DNA of 22,492 nt from SG8-41 sp029864385 (GCA_029864385.1 JAOTTL010000050.1:1-22492), one strand, 5' to 3'. Shown: positions 7,961 to 16,423, counted from the first letter of the stretch. A program made the numbers and translations. The notes: generated by a model from the sequence alone, not told the origin.

Positions 7961-9146
7961 CCTGCCCGATCGCAGCGGCCATTTCGGCAAATACGGCGGG
8001 GTATTCGTTGCCGAGACGCTGATCGAGGCGCTCGACCAGCTAGAGGCCGCGTACGCGCGCTATCAGAACGATTCCCAGTTCCTCGCCGAATTCGCTTACG
8101 AGCTCAAGCACTACGTGGGGCGGCCCAGCCCGGTCTACCACGCGCGGCGCTGGTCCGAGCACTTTGGCGGGGCGCAGGTCTATCTCAAGCGGGAGGATCT
8201 CAATCATACCGGCGCGCATAAGATCAACAACGTGATCGGCCAGGCGCTGCTCGCACGCCGCATGGGTAAACCGCGCATCATTGCCGAAACCGGCGCCGGA
8301 ATGCACGGGGTGGCTGCGGCCACCATCGCGGCGCGCTACGGGCTGGAGTGCGTCGTCTACATGGGCGTCGAGGACGTGAAGCGGCAAATGCAGAACGTTT
8401 ATCGCATGAAGCTGCTGGGCGCATCGGTCGTGCCTGTGGAGAGCGGATCCAGGACGCTCAAGGATGCGCTCAACGAGGCGATGCGCGACTGGGTCACCAA
8501 CGTTGAGAACACGTACTACATGATCGGGACGGTTGCCGGTCCGCATCCCTATCCGATGATGGTGCGCGACTTCCAATGCGTAATCGGGCGCGAGGCGCGG
8601 GAGCAAATGCAGGAGATGGTCGGTCGCCAGCCCGACGCGGTCGTCGCCTGTGTTGGCGGCGGCTCGAATGCGATGGGAATCTTCTATCCCTACATTACGG
8701 ATGGAAAGGTCCGCCTGATCGGGGTCGAGGCCGCGGGCCGCGGGCTGGAAAGCGGCAAGCATGCGGCAACCCTGTGCACGGGCAAGCCGGGTGTGCTGCA
8801 CGGCAACCGCACCTATCTGCTGCAGGACGAGAATGGTCAGATCATCGAGACGCACTCTGTCTCTGCGGGGCTCGATTACCCGGGAGTCGGACCCGAGCAC
8901 GCCTGGTTGAAGGACAGCGGGCGCGCGGAGTACGTGGCCGTCATGGACGAGGACGCGCTCCAGGCATTCCATGACCTTTGCCGGTTCGAGGGTATTATTC
9001 CCGCTCTCGAATCCGCGCACGCGCTGGCGTATGCAGCAAAAATGGCGCCCCGCATGAGGAAAGACCAGATGCTGCTTATCAACCTTTCGGGCCGGGGCGA
9101 CAAGGACATGCAAACGGTCGCCGAAATGGCCGGCATCAAGATCTAG
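7947..9146 (+). CDS. trpB: Tryptophan synthase beta chain
   Basis: TrpB is the PLP enzyme that joins indole to serine to make tryptophan, in an alpha2-beta2 complex with TrpA. The protein has 399 residues. The PLP lysine is Lys92 in NHTGAHKINNVIGQ, the phosphate-binding loop is VGGGSNAMGIF, and the C-terminal LSGRGDKDMQT is typical. The ATG overlaps the end of trpF and is preceded by AAGGGGGTG inside trpF. A second ATG lies two codons in. A block of short repeats separates its end from trpA, which in most genomes follows directly. Confidence 0.97.
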   Translation: MQMHDLPDRSGHFGKYGGVFVAETLIEALDQLEAAYARYQNDSQFLAEFAYELKHYVGRPSPVYHARRWSEHFGGAQVYLKREDLNHTGAHKINNVIGQALLARRMGKPRIIAETGAGMHGVAAATIAARYGLECVVYMGVEDVKRQMQNVYRMKLLGASVVPVESGSRTLKDALNEAMRDWVTNVENTYYMIGTVAGPHPYPMMVRDFQCVIGREAREQMQEMVGRQPDAVVACVGGGSNAMGIFYPYITDGKVRLIGVEAAGRGLESGKHAATLCTGKPGVLHGNRTYLLQDENGQIIETHSVSAGLDYPGVGPEHAWLKDSGRAEYVAVMDEDALQAFHDLCRFEGIIPALESAHALAYAAKMAPRMRKDQMLLINLSGRGDKDMQTVAEMAGIKI

Positions 9147-9152
9147 CGATGA

Positions 9153-9180
9153 GTGCAGAGTGCAGAGTGCAGAGTGCAGA
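9153..9180 (+). repeat. GTGCAGA heptamer tandem repeat after trpB
   Basis: There are four perfect head-to-tail copies of GTGCAGA starting seven bases after the trpB stop. It is a 7-base unit like the CATCAC family 37 bases further on, but unrelated in sequence. Confidence 0.9.
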
Positions 9181-9216
9181 ACGCGCTCCCGCGAAGCGGC
9201 CTGGGGGGTATTTCGC

Positions 9217-9244
9217 TCATCACTCATCACCCATCACTCATCAC
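9217..9244 (+). repeat. CATCAC-type heptamer tandem repeat upstream of trpA
   Basis: There are four 7-base units, TCATCAC, TCATCAC, CCATCAC, TCATCAC, ending 10 bases before the trpA ATG. It is the same family and orientation as the array before leuB. Confidence 0.88.
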
Positions 9245-9254
9245 TGCCGTTAAC

Positions 9255-10070
9255 ATGTCCCGCATCACGTCCACATTCGAGGCGCTAAAGAAGCAGGGGA
9301 GAAAGGCGCTGATCCCGTTTATTACGGCAGGCGATCCCGAGCCCAAGCTGACCGTCGCGTTGATGCACGCTCTGGTGGACGGTGGGGCGGACGTACTCGA
9401 GCTGGGCGTTCCGTTCTCGGATCCCATGGCCGACGGGCCCGTGATCCAGCGCTCGAGCGAGCGCGCGCTCGCGCACGGCGTGTCGCTCAAGGACGTCATA
9501 AGATTCGTGCGCGAATTTCGCGCAACGAACGCGTCGACTCCAGTCGTGCTGATGGGCTACGCCAATCCGATCGAAGCGATGGGCCTGGAGCACTTTGCGG
9601 AAGCAGCCAAGGCGGCGGGCGTTGACGGGGTGCTGGTAGTGGACTATCCGCCCGCGGAGGCGCAACGGCTGGTCGAGCTGCTCGATGTGCGCGGGCTCGA
9701 TACCATCTTTCTGCTGTCGCCGACGACGACGGATGCGCGGTTGGAGGAGGTTACGCGGCTGGGGCGGGGCTACCTTTATTACGTGTCGCTGCGTGGCGTC
9801 ACAGGCGCCTCCCACGTCGACCTCGCGGACGTTGCCGCTCGCGTGCGGCGTGTCCGCGATTTTACATCGCTGCCGGTGGGCGTGGGTTTCGGGATCCGCG
9901 ATGCGGCGACCGCCAAGGCGATCGCCGCATTATCCGATGCGGTGGTGATTGGCAGCGCCTTGATTCAAGAAATCGACAAAGCGCCACGAGACAAGGTAAC
10001 GGCAGAGGTTATACGTTTTCTTGCTCCAATCCGCGAAGCGCTGGACAGCCTGTCAACGGTACGAGCATGA
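9255..10070 (+). CDS. trpA: Tryptophan synthase alpha chain
   Basis: TrpA cleaves indole-3-glycerol phosphate to indole and glyceraldehyde-3-phosphate and channels indole to TrpB. The ATG at 9255 gives the family N-terminus SRITSTFEALKKQGRKALIP and places the catalytic residues at Glu49 and Asp60 (LELGVPFSDPMADGP), the same numbers as in the classic enterobacterial enzyme. YVSLRGVTGA is loop 6, and VGVGFGIRDA and VIGSAL bind phosphate. The open frame extends to 9153, but that extension would encode the two heptamer arrays. No Shine-Dalgarno sequence is evident before the ATG. The length is 271 residues. Confidence 0.96.
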   Translation: MSRITSTFEALKKQGRKALIPFITAGDPEPKLTVALMHALVDGGADVLELGVPFSDPMADGPVIQRSSERALAHGVSLKDVIRFVREFRATNASTPVVLMGYANPIEAMGLEHFAEAAKAAGVDGVLVVDYPPAEAQRLVELLDVRGLDTIFLLSPTTTDARLEEVTRLGRGYLYYVSLRGVTGASHVDLADVAARVRRVRDFTSLPVGVGFGIRDAATAKAIAALSDAVVIGSALIQEIDKAPRDKVTAEVIRFLAPIREALDSLSTVRA

Positions 10071-10176
10071 GCTGCAAAGCTCAAACCACGTTTGATTGGA
10101 ATACATGCCATGCGACATGTAAAGGCCGCCGACATGACGGCGCTAATATGACCACGGTGATGGCGGAGGCGGCCCT

Positions 10177-11043
10177 ATGAGCTGGCTGCAAAAACTCCTG
10201 CCGCCGAAGATCAAGCGCGACGCCGGCAGCCCGAGGAAGATGGTTCCGGAGGGACTGTGGAGCAAATGCGAGGCTTGCGAGGCGGTGCTGTACCGGGCGG
10301 ACCTCGAGAAGAACCTCTACGTCTGTCCCAAGTGCGCGCATCACAATCGCATCTCGGCCCGCGAGCGGCTCGACTGGCTGCTCGACCGCGAGGGCCGTTA
10401 CGAAGTGGGTGCTGAAGTGCTGCCGGTGGACAGCCTCAAGTTCAAGGACAGCCGGCGCTACACGGAACGCCTGGAGGAGGCGCGCCGGGCAACTTCGGAG
10501 GAAGATGCGCTCATCGTAATGCAGGGTAGCATCAAGACCCATCCTGTGATCGCGGCCGCATTCGAATTTGATTTTCTCGGCGGGTCGATGGGCGCCGTGG
10601 TGGGAGAGCGGTTCGTGCGCGGCGTGAAAGTATGCCTTGATCAGCGTCTGCCCTACATCTGCGTCACGGCCAGCGGCGGCGCGCGCATGCAGGAAGGGTT
10701 TTTCTCATTGCTGCAAATGTCGAAAACCTGCGCGGCTGTCACGCAGCTTGGCCGGGAACGCCTGCCGTTCATCACGGTGCTAACCGATCCGACGATGGGC
10801 GGGGTGTCTGCCAGCTTTGCCATGATCGGGGACATCGTCATCGCGGAGCCGGGTGCCCTTATTGGATTTGCCGGGCCGCGCGTGATCGAGCAAACAGTGC
10901 GGGAGACGTTGCCGGAAGGGTTCCAGCGCTCGGAGTTTCTGCTGCAGCACGGTGCGATTGACATAATCGTGGACCGCCGCGAATTGCGGGACAAGCTCGC
11001 CAGCATAATCGCGCTTCTGCTGAAGCTCCCGCCCGCCCCTTGA
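10177..11043 (+). CDS. accD: Acetyl-CoA carboxylase, carboxyltransferase beta subunit
   Basis: AccD forms with AccA the carboxyltransferase that makes malonyl-CoA for fatty acid synthesis. The N-terminal zinc ribbon has four cysteines in CEAC and CPKC (residues 31, 34, 50, 53). The crotonase-fold core includes CVTASGGARMQEG, DPTMGGVSASFAMIGD and GFAGPRVIEQTVRE. The length of 288 is normal. GGAGGCGG lies just before the ATG. It follows trpA by about 105 bp, the usual betaproteobacterial order trpA-accD-folC. Confidence 0.97.
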   Translation: MSWLQKLLPPKIKRDAGSPRKMVPEGLWSKCEACEAVLYRADLEKNLYVCPKCAHHNRISARERLDWLLDREGRYEVGAEVLPVDSLKFKDSRRYTERLEEARRATSEEDALIVMQGSIKTHPVIAAAFEFDFLGGSMGAVVGERFVRGVKVCLDQRLPYICVTASGGARMQEGFFSLLQMSKTCAAVTQLGRERLPFITVLTDPTMGGVSASFAMIGDIVIAEPGALIGFAGPRVIEQTVRETLPEGFQRSEFLLQHGAIDIIVDRRELRDKLASIIALLLKLPPAP

Positions 11044-11052
11044 ACATTCCAT

Positions 11053-11125
11053 GTTCAACGTTCCAGGTTCCAAGTTCAAAGTTGCGGGTCTTGGGCTTTG
11101 AACCTTGAATCTTGAACCTGAAACG
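11053..11125. repeat. GTTCCAAG-type imperfect inverted repeat between accD and folC
   Basis: The left arm (about 11053-11081, built of GTTCCA/GTTCAA words) and the right arm (about 11096-11125, of TTGAACCT/TTGAATCT words) are reverse complements, except for an extra unit of about 6-7 bases in the right arm. The right arm runs into the expected 5' codons of folC, so the repeat appears to have replaced the folC ribosome-binding region. Confidence 0.6.
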
Positions 11126-11167
11126 CTAGCCGAATGGCTAGCGTACATCGAGCGCCTGCATCCAAAA
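11105..11167 (+). other. folC: Frameshifted N-terminal segment of folC
   Basis: In this frame (TTG 11105 as the only near start after a TGA) the translation ends ETLAEWLAYIERLHPK, the conserved first helix of FolC (compare the WLSYLENLHSKTIDLGLERV of the E. coli protein, from memory). The continuation TIALGLERV lies in the next frame. One extra A in the four-A run at 11164-11167 would join the two exactly. It is therefore a one-base deletion, either genuine or a homopolymer sequencing error. Confidence 0.8.
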
Positions 11168-12393
11168 CGATCGCGCTCGGCCTTGAGCGGGTCGGGCACG
11201 TCAAGGAGCGGCTTGCCCTCGAGCCGTGTTTTCCCCTCGTCGTGGTCGGTGGTACCAACGGCAAGGGTTCCACCTGCGCGATTCTGGAATCGATCTTGCA
11301 CCTCGCTGGATACCGCGTCGGGTGCTACACCTCGCCGCACTTCCTCCGCTACAACGAGCGGGTGCGCGTCGGCCGCATCGAGTTGCCCGACGCAGCGCTC
11401 GTGAGGGCATTCGGCGAGGTGGAGCGGATGCGCGACGATGTCGAACTGACGTATTTCGAGTATGGCACGCTTGCGGCCCTCTGGTTGTTTGTCGAGCAGC
11501 GCGTGGATGTGGCAGTCCTCGAGGTCGGCCTCGGCGGGCGGCTTGACGCGGTCAATGCGTTCGACGCCGATTGCGCCGTCGTGACCGCGGTCGATATCGA
11601 CCACGTCGATTACCTCGGAGTGGATCGCGAGGCGATCGGGGCGGAGAAGGCGGGCATTTTCCGGGCAGGCCGGCCAGCGGTTTGTTCGGACCCGTCCCCG
11701 CCCGAGCGTCTCGTCCGTCACGCAGCGGAAATCGGCGCCGGGCTTCTGCGCATCGAGCAGGACTTCGGCGCCAAGGTACAAGGCAAGCACTGGCAATACT
11801 GGGGGCCGCGGGGACCACGCAGCGCGCTGCCGCATCCTGTATTACGGGGCGCATACCAACTGGACAACGCCGCGGCAGCAATCACGGCGCTGGAATGTCT
11901 GCGCGAACGGTTGCCGGTCGCCATGAACGACATCCGGCAGGGATTGTTGCAGGTGGAGCTGCCGGGCCGCTTCCAGGTCATGCCGGGGCGCCCGCCGGTG
12001 ATTCTGGACGTGGCGCACAACCCGCACGCGGCGCGTGCACTGGCGGCGAATCTCGCCGCCATGGGGTGCACCGGTCGTACGTATTCCGTATTCGCGATGT
12101 TCGGCGACAAGGACGTTGCCGGCGTGGTGGCAGCCCTGGCGCCGCAAATCTCCCATTGGGTGATCGCCGGAATGGCCGGGCCCCGTGGCGCGGACGCAGG
12201 TGATCTGGAACGCGCCCTCGGCGCCGCGGGCATCGGGGCCTCCACGCGGTGCGCGAGCGTGGCCGACGCGTATGCGCAAGCCTGTGATATGGCGACGGAA
12301 AATGATAGAATTGTGGTGTTCGGGTCGTTCTACACCGTGGCTTCGGTCATGGCCTTGCTCGAGCGCCGGCGGCGGGCGCGGGCCTCGGGGTAG
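11134..12393 (+). CDS. folC: Bifunctional folylpolyglutamate/dihydrofolate synthase (5' end frameshifted)
   Basis: FolC adds glutamate to dihydropteroate and to folates, using ATP. Seen in order: TIALGLERV, P-loop VVGGTNGKGSTCAILESI, CYTSPHFLRYNERVRV, DVELTYFEYGTLAALWLF, LEVGLGGRLDAVNAFDAD, AEKAGIFRAGRPAV, the C-terminal domain with LPGRFQVMPGRPPVILDVAHNPHAAR, and VFGSFYTVASVM near the end. ATG 11134 is the first ATG in the main frame, but its first ten residues (ASVHRAPAS) are not family-like; the genuine N-terminus is in another frame, see the separate entry. If the base loss is real, translation could still begin here, giving a protein without the first helix. It is followed by the SPOR-protein gene and cvpA. 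Confidence 0.93.
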   Translation: MASVHRAPASKTIALGLERVGHVKERLALEPCFPLVVVGGTNGKGSTCAILESILHLAGYRVGCYTSPHFLRYNERVRVGRIELPDAALVRAFGEVERMRDDVELTYFEYGTLAALWLFVEQRVDVAVLEVGLGGRLDAVNAFDADCAVVTAVDIDHVDYLGVDREAIGAEKAGIFRAGRPAVCSDPSPPERLVRHAAEIGAGLLRIEQDFGAKVQGKHWQYWGPRGPRSALPHPVLRGAYQLDNAAAAITALECLRERLPVAMNDIRQGLLQVELPGRFQVMPGRPPVILDVAHNPHAARALAANLAAMGCTGRTYSVFAMFGDKDVAGVVAALAPQISHWVIAGMAGPRGADAGDLERALGAAGIGASTRCASVADAYAQACDMATENDRIVVFGSFYTVASVMALLERRRRARASG

Positions 12394-12449
12394 AACCCCG
12401 GTGATAGTCACAGCCATGATGGTGGCGGAGGCGGCATCGACGGCAGCAG

Positions 12450-13034
12450 ATGGCGCGAACGACTAGCGACGAAGAGTTACAGCTTAAACGGCGCGCGCGG
12501 CGGCGATTGATTGGCGCCATCGTGTTGGTCACGGCCATCGTGGTGGTGCTGCCGATGGTGCTCGACTCCGAGCCCAAGCCGTCCGGCGGGGAAGTCGCGG
12601 TCCGGATTCCTTCCCCCAATTCCGGCACGTTTTCCCCGAAACTGGTGACCGAGGCCCCGGCGCCGAAAACAGCGCCCAAGGCGCCGGCGGCGCAAGAGAA
12701 GAAGCGAGAGGCGCCAGCCGTCCCGCTGGCGCCAAAGCCGGCGCCCCAAAAGGCAGCAAAGGCCGATGCCAAGCCCGTCGCCCAGGCGCCACCCCAGCCT
12801 GCCAGCCCGCGGTATGTCATCCAAGTCATTGCGCTGGCTGATGCGGATAAGGCGAACCAGCTGCGGGAAAAGATCGCGGCAGCCGGCATCAAGTCCTATA
12901 CAGAAGTCGTCAAGACGGTGAAAGGGGACGTCACGCGTGTCCGCGCCGGGCCGTTCGAAAACCGAAAGGCGGCGGAAGAGGCCCACGAGAAGCTTAAAAC
13001 GATTGGCCTGAGCGGGAACATCACGACGAAATGA
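12450..13034 (+). CDS. dedD: SPOR-domain cell-division protein, DedD-like
   Basis: This is a bitopic inner-membrane protein of 194 residues. A basic cytoplasmic N-terminus (QLKRRARRRL) leads to one transmembrane helix (LIGAIVLVTAIVVVLPMVL), then a long Pro/Ala/Lys periplasmic linker of about 85 residues. The C-terminal SPOR domain (RYVIQVIALADADKANQLRE through TRVRAGPFENRKAAEEAHEK) binds denuded glycan at the septum in known family members. Its position between folC and cvpA is the conserved place of dedD. It overlaps cvpA by four bases (ATGA), indicating translational coupling. The gene name rests on architecture and synteny rather than strong sequence identity. Confidence 0.9.
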   Translation: MARTTSDEELQLKRRARRRLIGAIVLVTAIVVVLPMVLDSEPKPSGGEVAVRIPSPNSGTFSPKLVTEAPAPKTAPKAPAAQEKKREAPAVPLAPKPAPQKAAKADAKPVAQAPPQPASPRYVIQVIALADADKANQLREKIAAAGIKSYTEVVKTVKGDVTRVRAGPFENRKAAEEAHEKLKTIGLSGNITTK

Positions 13035-13522
13035 CCGTGTTTGACTACGTCGTGATCGCAGTCGTCGGACTATCAATCCTCCTCAGCGTGATTCGTGGGC
13101 TGGTTCGGGAAGTGCTTGCCCTGCTCGCCTGGGTGGTCGCGTTCCTTGCAGCGAACTTCTTTGCCGGTCCGCTGGCGACCCTGCTGCCCGACGAGATGTC
13201 GAACGTGGAGGTGCGTCTTCTGGTCGGTTTCGGGGCGGCGTTCGTGGTAGTCCTGCTTTCGATGAGCCTGCTTGCCATGTTCGCCGCTAAACTGGTAAAA
13301 AACTCCGGTCTTGGCGTGGAAGACCGCGTGCTGGGAGGCGTATTCGGGCTGGCGCGCGGAATGCTGGTGGTCGTGGTTCTGGTATTGCTCGCCGGTCTTA
13401 CGGCATTGCCCAAGCAGCCGGTTTGGCGGGAGGCGGTATTGAGTAAACCGCTGGAATCGTTCGTGGGCAGAGTCAAGCCCTGGCTGCCGGGTGGACTGTC
13501 GCAACGCATCACCTACGATTGA
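13031..13522 (+). CDS. cvpA: CvpA family inner-membrane protein
   Basis: This is a 163-residue protein with four hydrophobic segments: YVVIAVVGLSILLSVIRG, VLALLAWVVAFLAANFFA, LVGFGAAFVVVLLSMSLLAM, and GLARGMLVVVVLVLLAGLTA. The pattern DYVVIAVVGLSILLSVIRGLVREVL at the start and GGVFGLARGMLVV near the end are typical of CvpA (required for colicin V export in E. coli; its wider role is envelope-related and unclear). The ATG overlaps the preceding stop codon, and purF begins eight bases downstream, so the three genes form one unit, as in many Proteobacteria. Confidence 0.93.
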   Translation: MTVFDYVVIAVVGLSILLSVIRGLVREVLALLAWVVAFLAANFFAGPLATLLPDEMSNVEVRLLVGFGAAFVVVLLSMSLLAMFAAKLVKNSGLGVEDRVLGGVFGLARGMLVVVVLVLLAGLTALPKQPVWREAVLSKPLESFVGRVKPWLPGGLSQRITYD

Positions 13523-13530
13523 GGCACGCG

Positions 13531-15060
13531 ATGTGCGGGATAGTCGGCATTGTCACGAAGGATAGCCCGGTCAACCAGTTGTTGTACGACGGGCTGCTGG
13601 TGTTGCAGCACAGGGGACAGGATGCCGCCGGTATCGTGACCGCCGAGGGCTCGACATTCCACATGCACAAGGGACCGGGCATGGTGCGTGACGTGTTCCG
13701 CACGCGAAACATGCGCACGTTGATCGGCCTCTCCGGCATTGCCCACACACGCTATCCCACTGCGGGCTCGGCTTGGTCGGCGGCTGAGTCGCAGCCGTTC
13801 TACGTTAATTCGCCGTTCGGCATTGTGCTCGGCCACAACGGCAATCTGACGAACACCGAGCAGCTCAAGAACGATTTGTTCCGGCAGGACCTGCGGCACG
13901 TCAATACCAACTCGGACTCGGAGGTGCTGCTCAACGTGCTCGCGCACGAACTGCAAGAGACCGCGACCAACTACAAGCTGGACCCCGCCACGATCTTTGC
14001 GGCCGTTTCAGGCGTGTACCGGCGCTGCCGCGGCGCTTACGCCGTGGTGGCGATGATCGCGGGTTACGGCCTCCTTGCCTTTCGAGACCCGTTCGGCATC
14101 CGTCCGCTGATTTTCGGGCGTGCGGAGACCCAGGGCGGCTACGAGTACATGGTGGCCTCGGAGAGCGTGGCGCTCGATACGCTGGGTTTCCAGACGGTGC
14201 GCGATGTCGCTCCCGGCGAGGCGATCTTCATTGACCAGGACGGCAACTTCTACAGCCGCCAGTGCGTGCCGGCCGTCTCGCTCAATCCCTGCATCTTTGA
14301 GTTCGTCTATCTGGCCCGGCCTGATTCGGTGATCGACGGGATCTCGGTCTACGAGACGCGGTTGCGGATGGGCGAAAGTCTCGGCGAGAAAATCAGCCAA
14401 CAGTATCGTCATCTCGACATCGACGTCGTGATCCCGATCCCGGATTCCAGCCGGCCGGCAGCCATGGAGCTCTCGAAGCAGCTCAACCTGCCGTACCGTG
14501 AGGGCTTTATCAAGAATCGCTACATCGGTCGGACCTTCATCATGGCCGGGCAGTCGGTCCGCCGCAGATCCGTCCGGCAGAAGCTCAATTCGATCGCGAT
14601 GGAGTTTCGTAACAAAAACGTTCTGCTGGTGGATGATTCCGTGGTGCGGGGTAACACGAGTCGCGAGATCGTGCAGATGGCCCGCGAATCCGGCGCGCGC
14701 AAAGTGTTCTTCGCCTCGGCTGCTCCGCCGGTGCGCTTCCCCAACGTCTACGGCATCGACATGCCCACGCGCGAGGAGCTGATCGCAGCGGGACGCACGG
14801 AAGCGGAGATCGCGCGCGAGATCGGTTGCGACGAACTCATCTACCAGAATCTGGATGCGCTGCGCCGCGACGTGCAGAGCGTCAATCCGAAGGTCACCAA
14901 CTTCGAGGATTCGTGCTTCTCGGGGGTGTACATCACCGGCGATGTCACGCAGGAGTACCTGGATGGCATCGAAGCGAGGCGCCGCGAGGGCGCAATGATG
15001 ACGGAGATGACGTCGGTGTCGTCCTCGCAACTCGACCTCGGGCTCGAGCTGATCGAGTGA
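13531..15060 (+). CDS. purF: Amidophosphoribosyltransferase
   Basis: PurF catalyses the first committed step of purine synthesis, transferring glutamine amide nitrogen to PRPP. The start at 13531 gives MCGIVGIV, so that removal of Met exposes the Cys nucleophile of the class II (Ntn) glutaminase domain; four more in-frame codons upstream would destroy this. There is no propeptide, as in the E. coli type. Other motifs: GIAHTRYPTAGS, HNGNLTN, NTNSDSEVLL, RDPFGIRPL, and the PRPP loop VLLVDDSVVRGNTSREIV. The length is 509 residues. It lies directly after cvpA and is followed by a strong terminator. Confidence 0.97.
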   Translation: MCGIVGIVTKDSPVNQLLYDGLLVLQHRGQDAAGIVTAEGSTFHMHKGPGMVRDVFRTRNMRTLIGLSGIAHTRYPTAGSAWSAAESQPFYVNSPFGIVLGHNGNLTNTEQLKNDLFRQDLRHVNTNSDSEVLLNVLAHELQETATNYKLDPATIFAAVSGVYRRCRGAYAVVAMIAGYGLLAFRDPFGIRPLIFGRAETQGGYEYMVASESVALDTLGFQTVRDVAPGEAIFIDQDGNFYSRQCVPAVSLNPCIFEFVYLARPDSVIDGISVYETRLRMGESLGEKISQQYRHLDIDVVIPIPDSSRPAAMELSKQLNLPYREGFIKNRYIGRTFIMAGQSVRRRSVRQKLNSIAMEFRNKNVLLVDDSVVRGNTSREIVQMARESGARKVFFASAAPPVRFPNVYGIDMPTREELIAAGRTEAEIAREIGCDELIYQNLDALRRDVQSVNPKVTNFEDSCFSGVYITGDVTQEYLDGIEARRREGAMMTEMTSVSSSQLDLGLELIE

Positions 15061-15124
15061 CCCCTGCCGGTCACTCGACAGGGGCGTGAATTCTGAATGG
15101 TGAATTCGGCTAAAGCGACGGTGG

Positions 15125-15158
15125 AAAAACCCGTTCGCGGAAGCTGAACGGGTTTTTT
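15125..15158 (+). terminator. Rho-independent terminator after purF
   Basis: AAAAACCCGTTC pairs with GAACGGGTTTTTT across a 9-base loop, with a T-run on the 3' side and an A-run on the 5' side, so it could work in both directions. It separates purF from metZ. Confidence 0.92.
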
Positions 15159-15188
15159 ATTGCCTTTAGCAGGCGGAAAGTAGGTGAC

Positions 15189-16364
15189 ATGAGCGACGAA
15201 TACCATCTGGATACGCTCGCGGTGCGGGCGGGGACGGAGCGCAGCCAGTTCGGCGAGCACTCCGAGGCCCTTTACCTCACTTCGAGCTTCGTGTTCAAGA
15301 CCGCTGCGCAAGCCGCAGCCCGCTTCTCGAACCAGGAGCCGGGCAACATCTACTCGCGCTTTTCCAATCCGACCGTGACCATGCTGGACGAGCGCCTTGC
15401 CGCGCTCGAGGGTGCGCAATGCTGTATTTCGACCGGCTCGGGCATGGCGGCCATTCTTGCGACCGTAATGGGACTGCTGAAGAGCGGGGACCACGTGGTG
15501 TGCTCAGCGGGCGTGTTTGGCGCGACCGTGCAGCTCCTGGGCAATATCATGAAGCGTTTCGGGGTGGAGACGACGTTCGTTTCGGGTAGCGCTCTCAGCG
15601 ATTGGGAGAAAGCGGTGAAGCCCGCTACGCGCCTGCTTTTCGTCGAGACGCCATCGAACCCGCTCACCGAGATCTACGACATCGCGGCGCTCGCGGGCCT
15701 TGCAAAAAAGTCAGGTGCGCTGCTGGCCGTGGACAACTGCTTTTGCACCCCTGTGCTGCAGCGTCCCCTGGACCTGGGTGCGGACATCGTCATCCATTCC
15801 GCGACCAAGTACCTCGACGGGCAGGGCAGAGTGCTGGGTGGAGCAGTGCTCGGCAGGCGCGATGCGATCCATGAAGGCGTGTTCGGCTTCCTGCGCACGG
15901 CGGGGCCGACGTTGAGTCCCTTCAACGCCTGGGTGATCCTGAAAGGACTGGAGACGCTTAGGATCCGGATGGAAGCCCAGTCCGCGTCAGCGTTGGCGCT
16001 TGCGCAGTGGCTCGAGCAGCAGCCCGCCATCGAGCGCGTTTACTACCCCGGCCTTGCTTCTCACCCGCAGCACGAGCTCGCGAGGAAGCAGCAAAAGGGG
16101 TCGGGCGCCATCGTGTCGTTCGACGTGAAGGGAGGGCAGGACGCGGCCTGGCGCGTGGTCGATGCGACGACCCTGCTCTCGATCACGGCTAATCTCGGGG
16201 ACACCCGGAGCACCATCACACACCCGGCCTCGACCACTCATGGCCGCATCTCGGCGGAAGCCCGCGTTGCCGCGGGAATAGCAGATGGTTTGTTGCGCAT
16301 TGCGGTGGGCCTCGAACACATCGAGGACATCAAGGCCGATTTGGCGCGTGGATTGAGCGCGTAG
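15189..16364 (+). CDS. metZ: O-succinylhomoserine sulfhydrylase
   Basis: This is a PLP enzyme of the Cys/Met metabolism family that makes homocysteine directly from O-succinylhomoserine and sulfide. The 391-residue protein has the family motifs NIYSRFSNPTV, STGSGMAAI, FVETPSNPL, the PLP lysine Lys207 in HSATKYLDGQGRVLGGA, and SITANLGDTRSTITHPAST. Assignment to MetZ rather than cystathionine gamma-synthase or MetY rests on its overall similarity and the conserved purF-metZ adjacency. AGGTG precedes the ATG. It is the last core gene before the integron. Confidence 0.93.
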   Translation: MSDEYHLDTLAVRAGTERSQFGEHSEALYLTSSFVFKTAAQAAARFSNQEPGNIYSRFSNPTVTMLDERLAALEGAQCCISTGSGMAAILATVMGLLKSGDHVVCSAGVFGATVQLLGNIMKRFGVETTFVSGSALSDWEKAVKPATRLLFVETPSNPLTEIYDIAALAGLAKKSGALLAVDNCFCTPVLQRPLDLGADIVIHSATKYLDGQGRVLGGAVLGRRDAIHEGVFGFLRTAGPTLSPFNAWVILKGLETLRIRMEAQSASALALAQWLEQQPAIERVYYPGLASHPQHELARKQQKGSGAIVSFDVKGGQDAAWRVVDATTLLSITANLGDTRSTITHPASTTHGRISAEARVAAGIADGLLRIAVGLEHIEDIKADLARGLSA

Positions 16365-16390
16365 CCTTCTCACGCGAACGTGCCCAGCAC

Positions 16391-16416
16391 CCTGTCGGAC
16401 TTAGGTGTCGGACAGG
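16391..16416 (+). repeat. REP-like palindrome, copy 3 (after metZ)
   Basis: CCTGTCGGAC and GTCGGACAGG form a 10-bp stem with one mismatch and a 6-base loop. It contains the core TGTCGGACTT in the + orientation. It lies 26 bp past metZ and pairs with copy 4 in the opposite orientation. Confidence 0.65.
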
Positions 16417-16423
16417 CTGCTAA

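Noticed and set aside
8040..9230. 396-codon open frame antisense to trpB
   Set aside because: It is the mirror of a conserved trpB and its translation has no recognisable domain.
15062..15084. CCCCTG/CAGGGG hairpin directly after purF as terminator
   Set aside because: The stem is 6 bp with a 12-base loop and no T-tract; the strong terminator at 15125-15158 explains the site.
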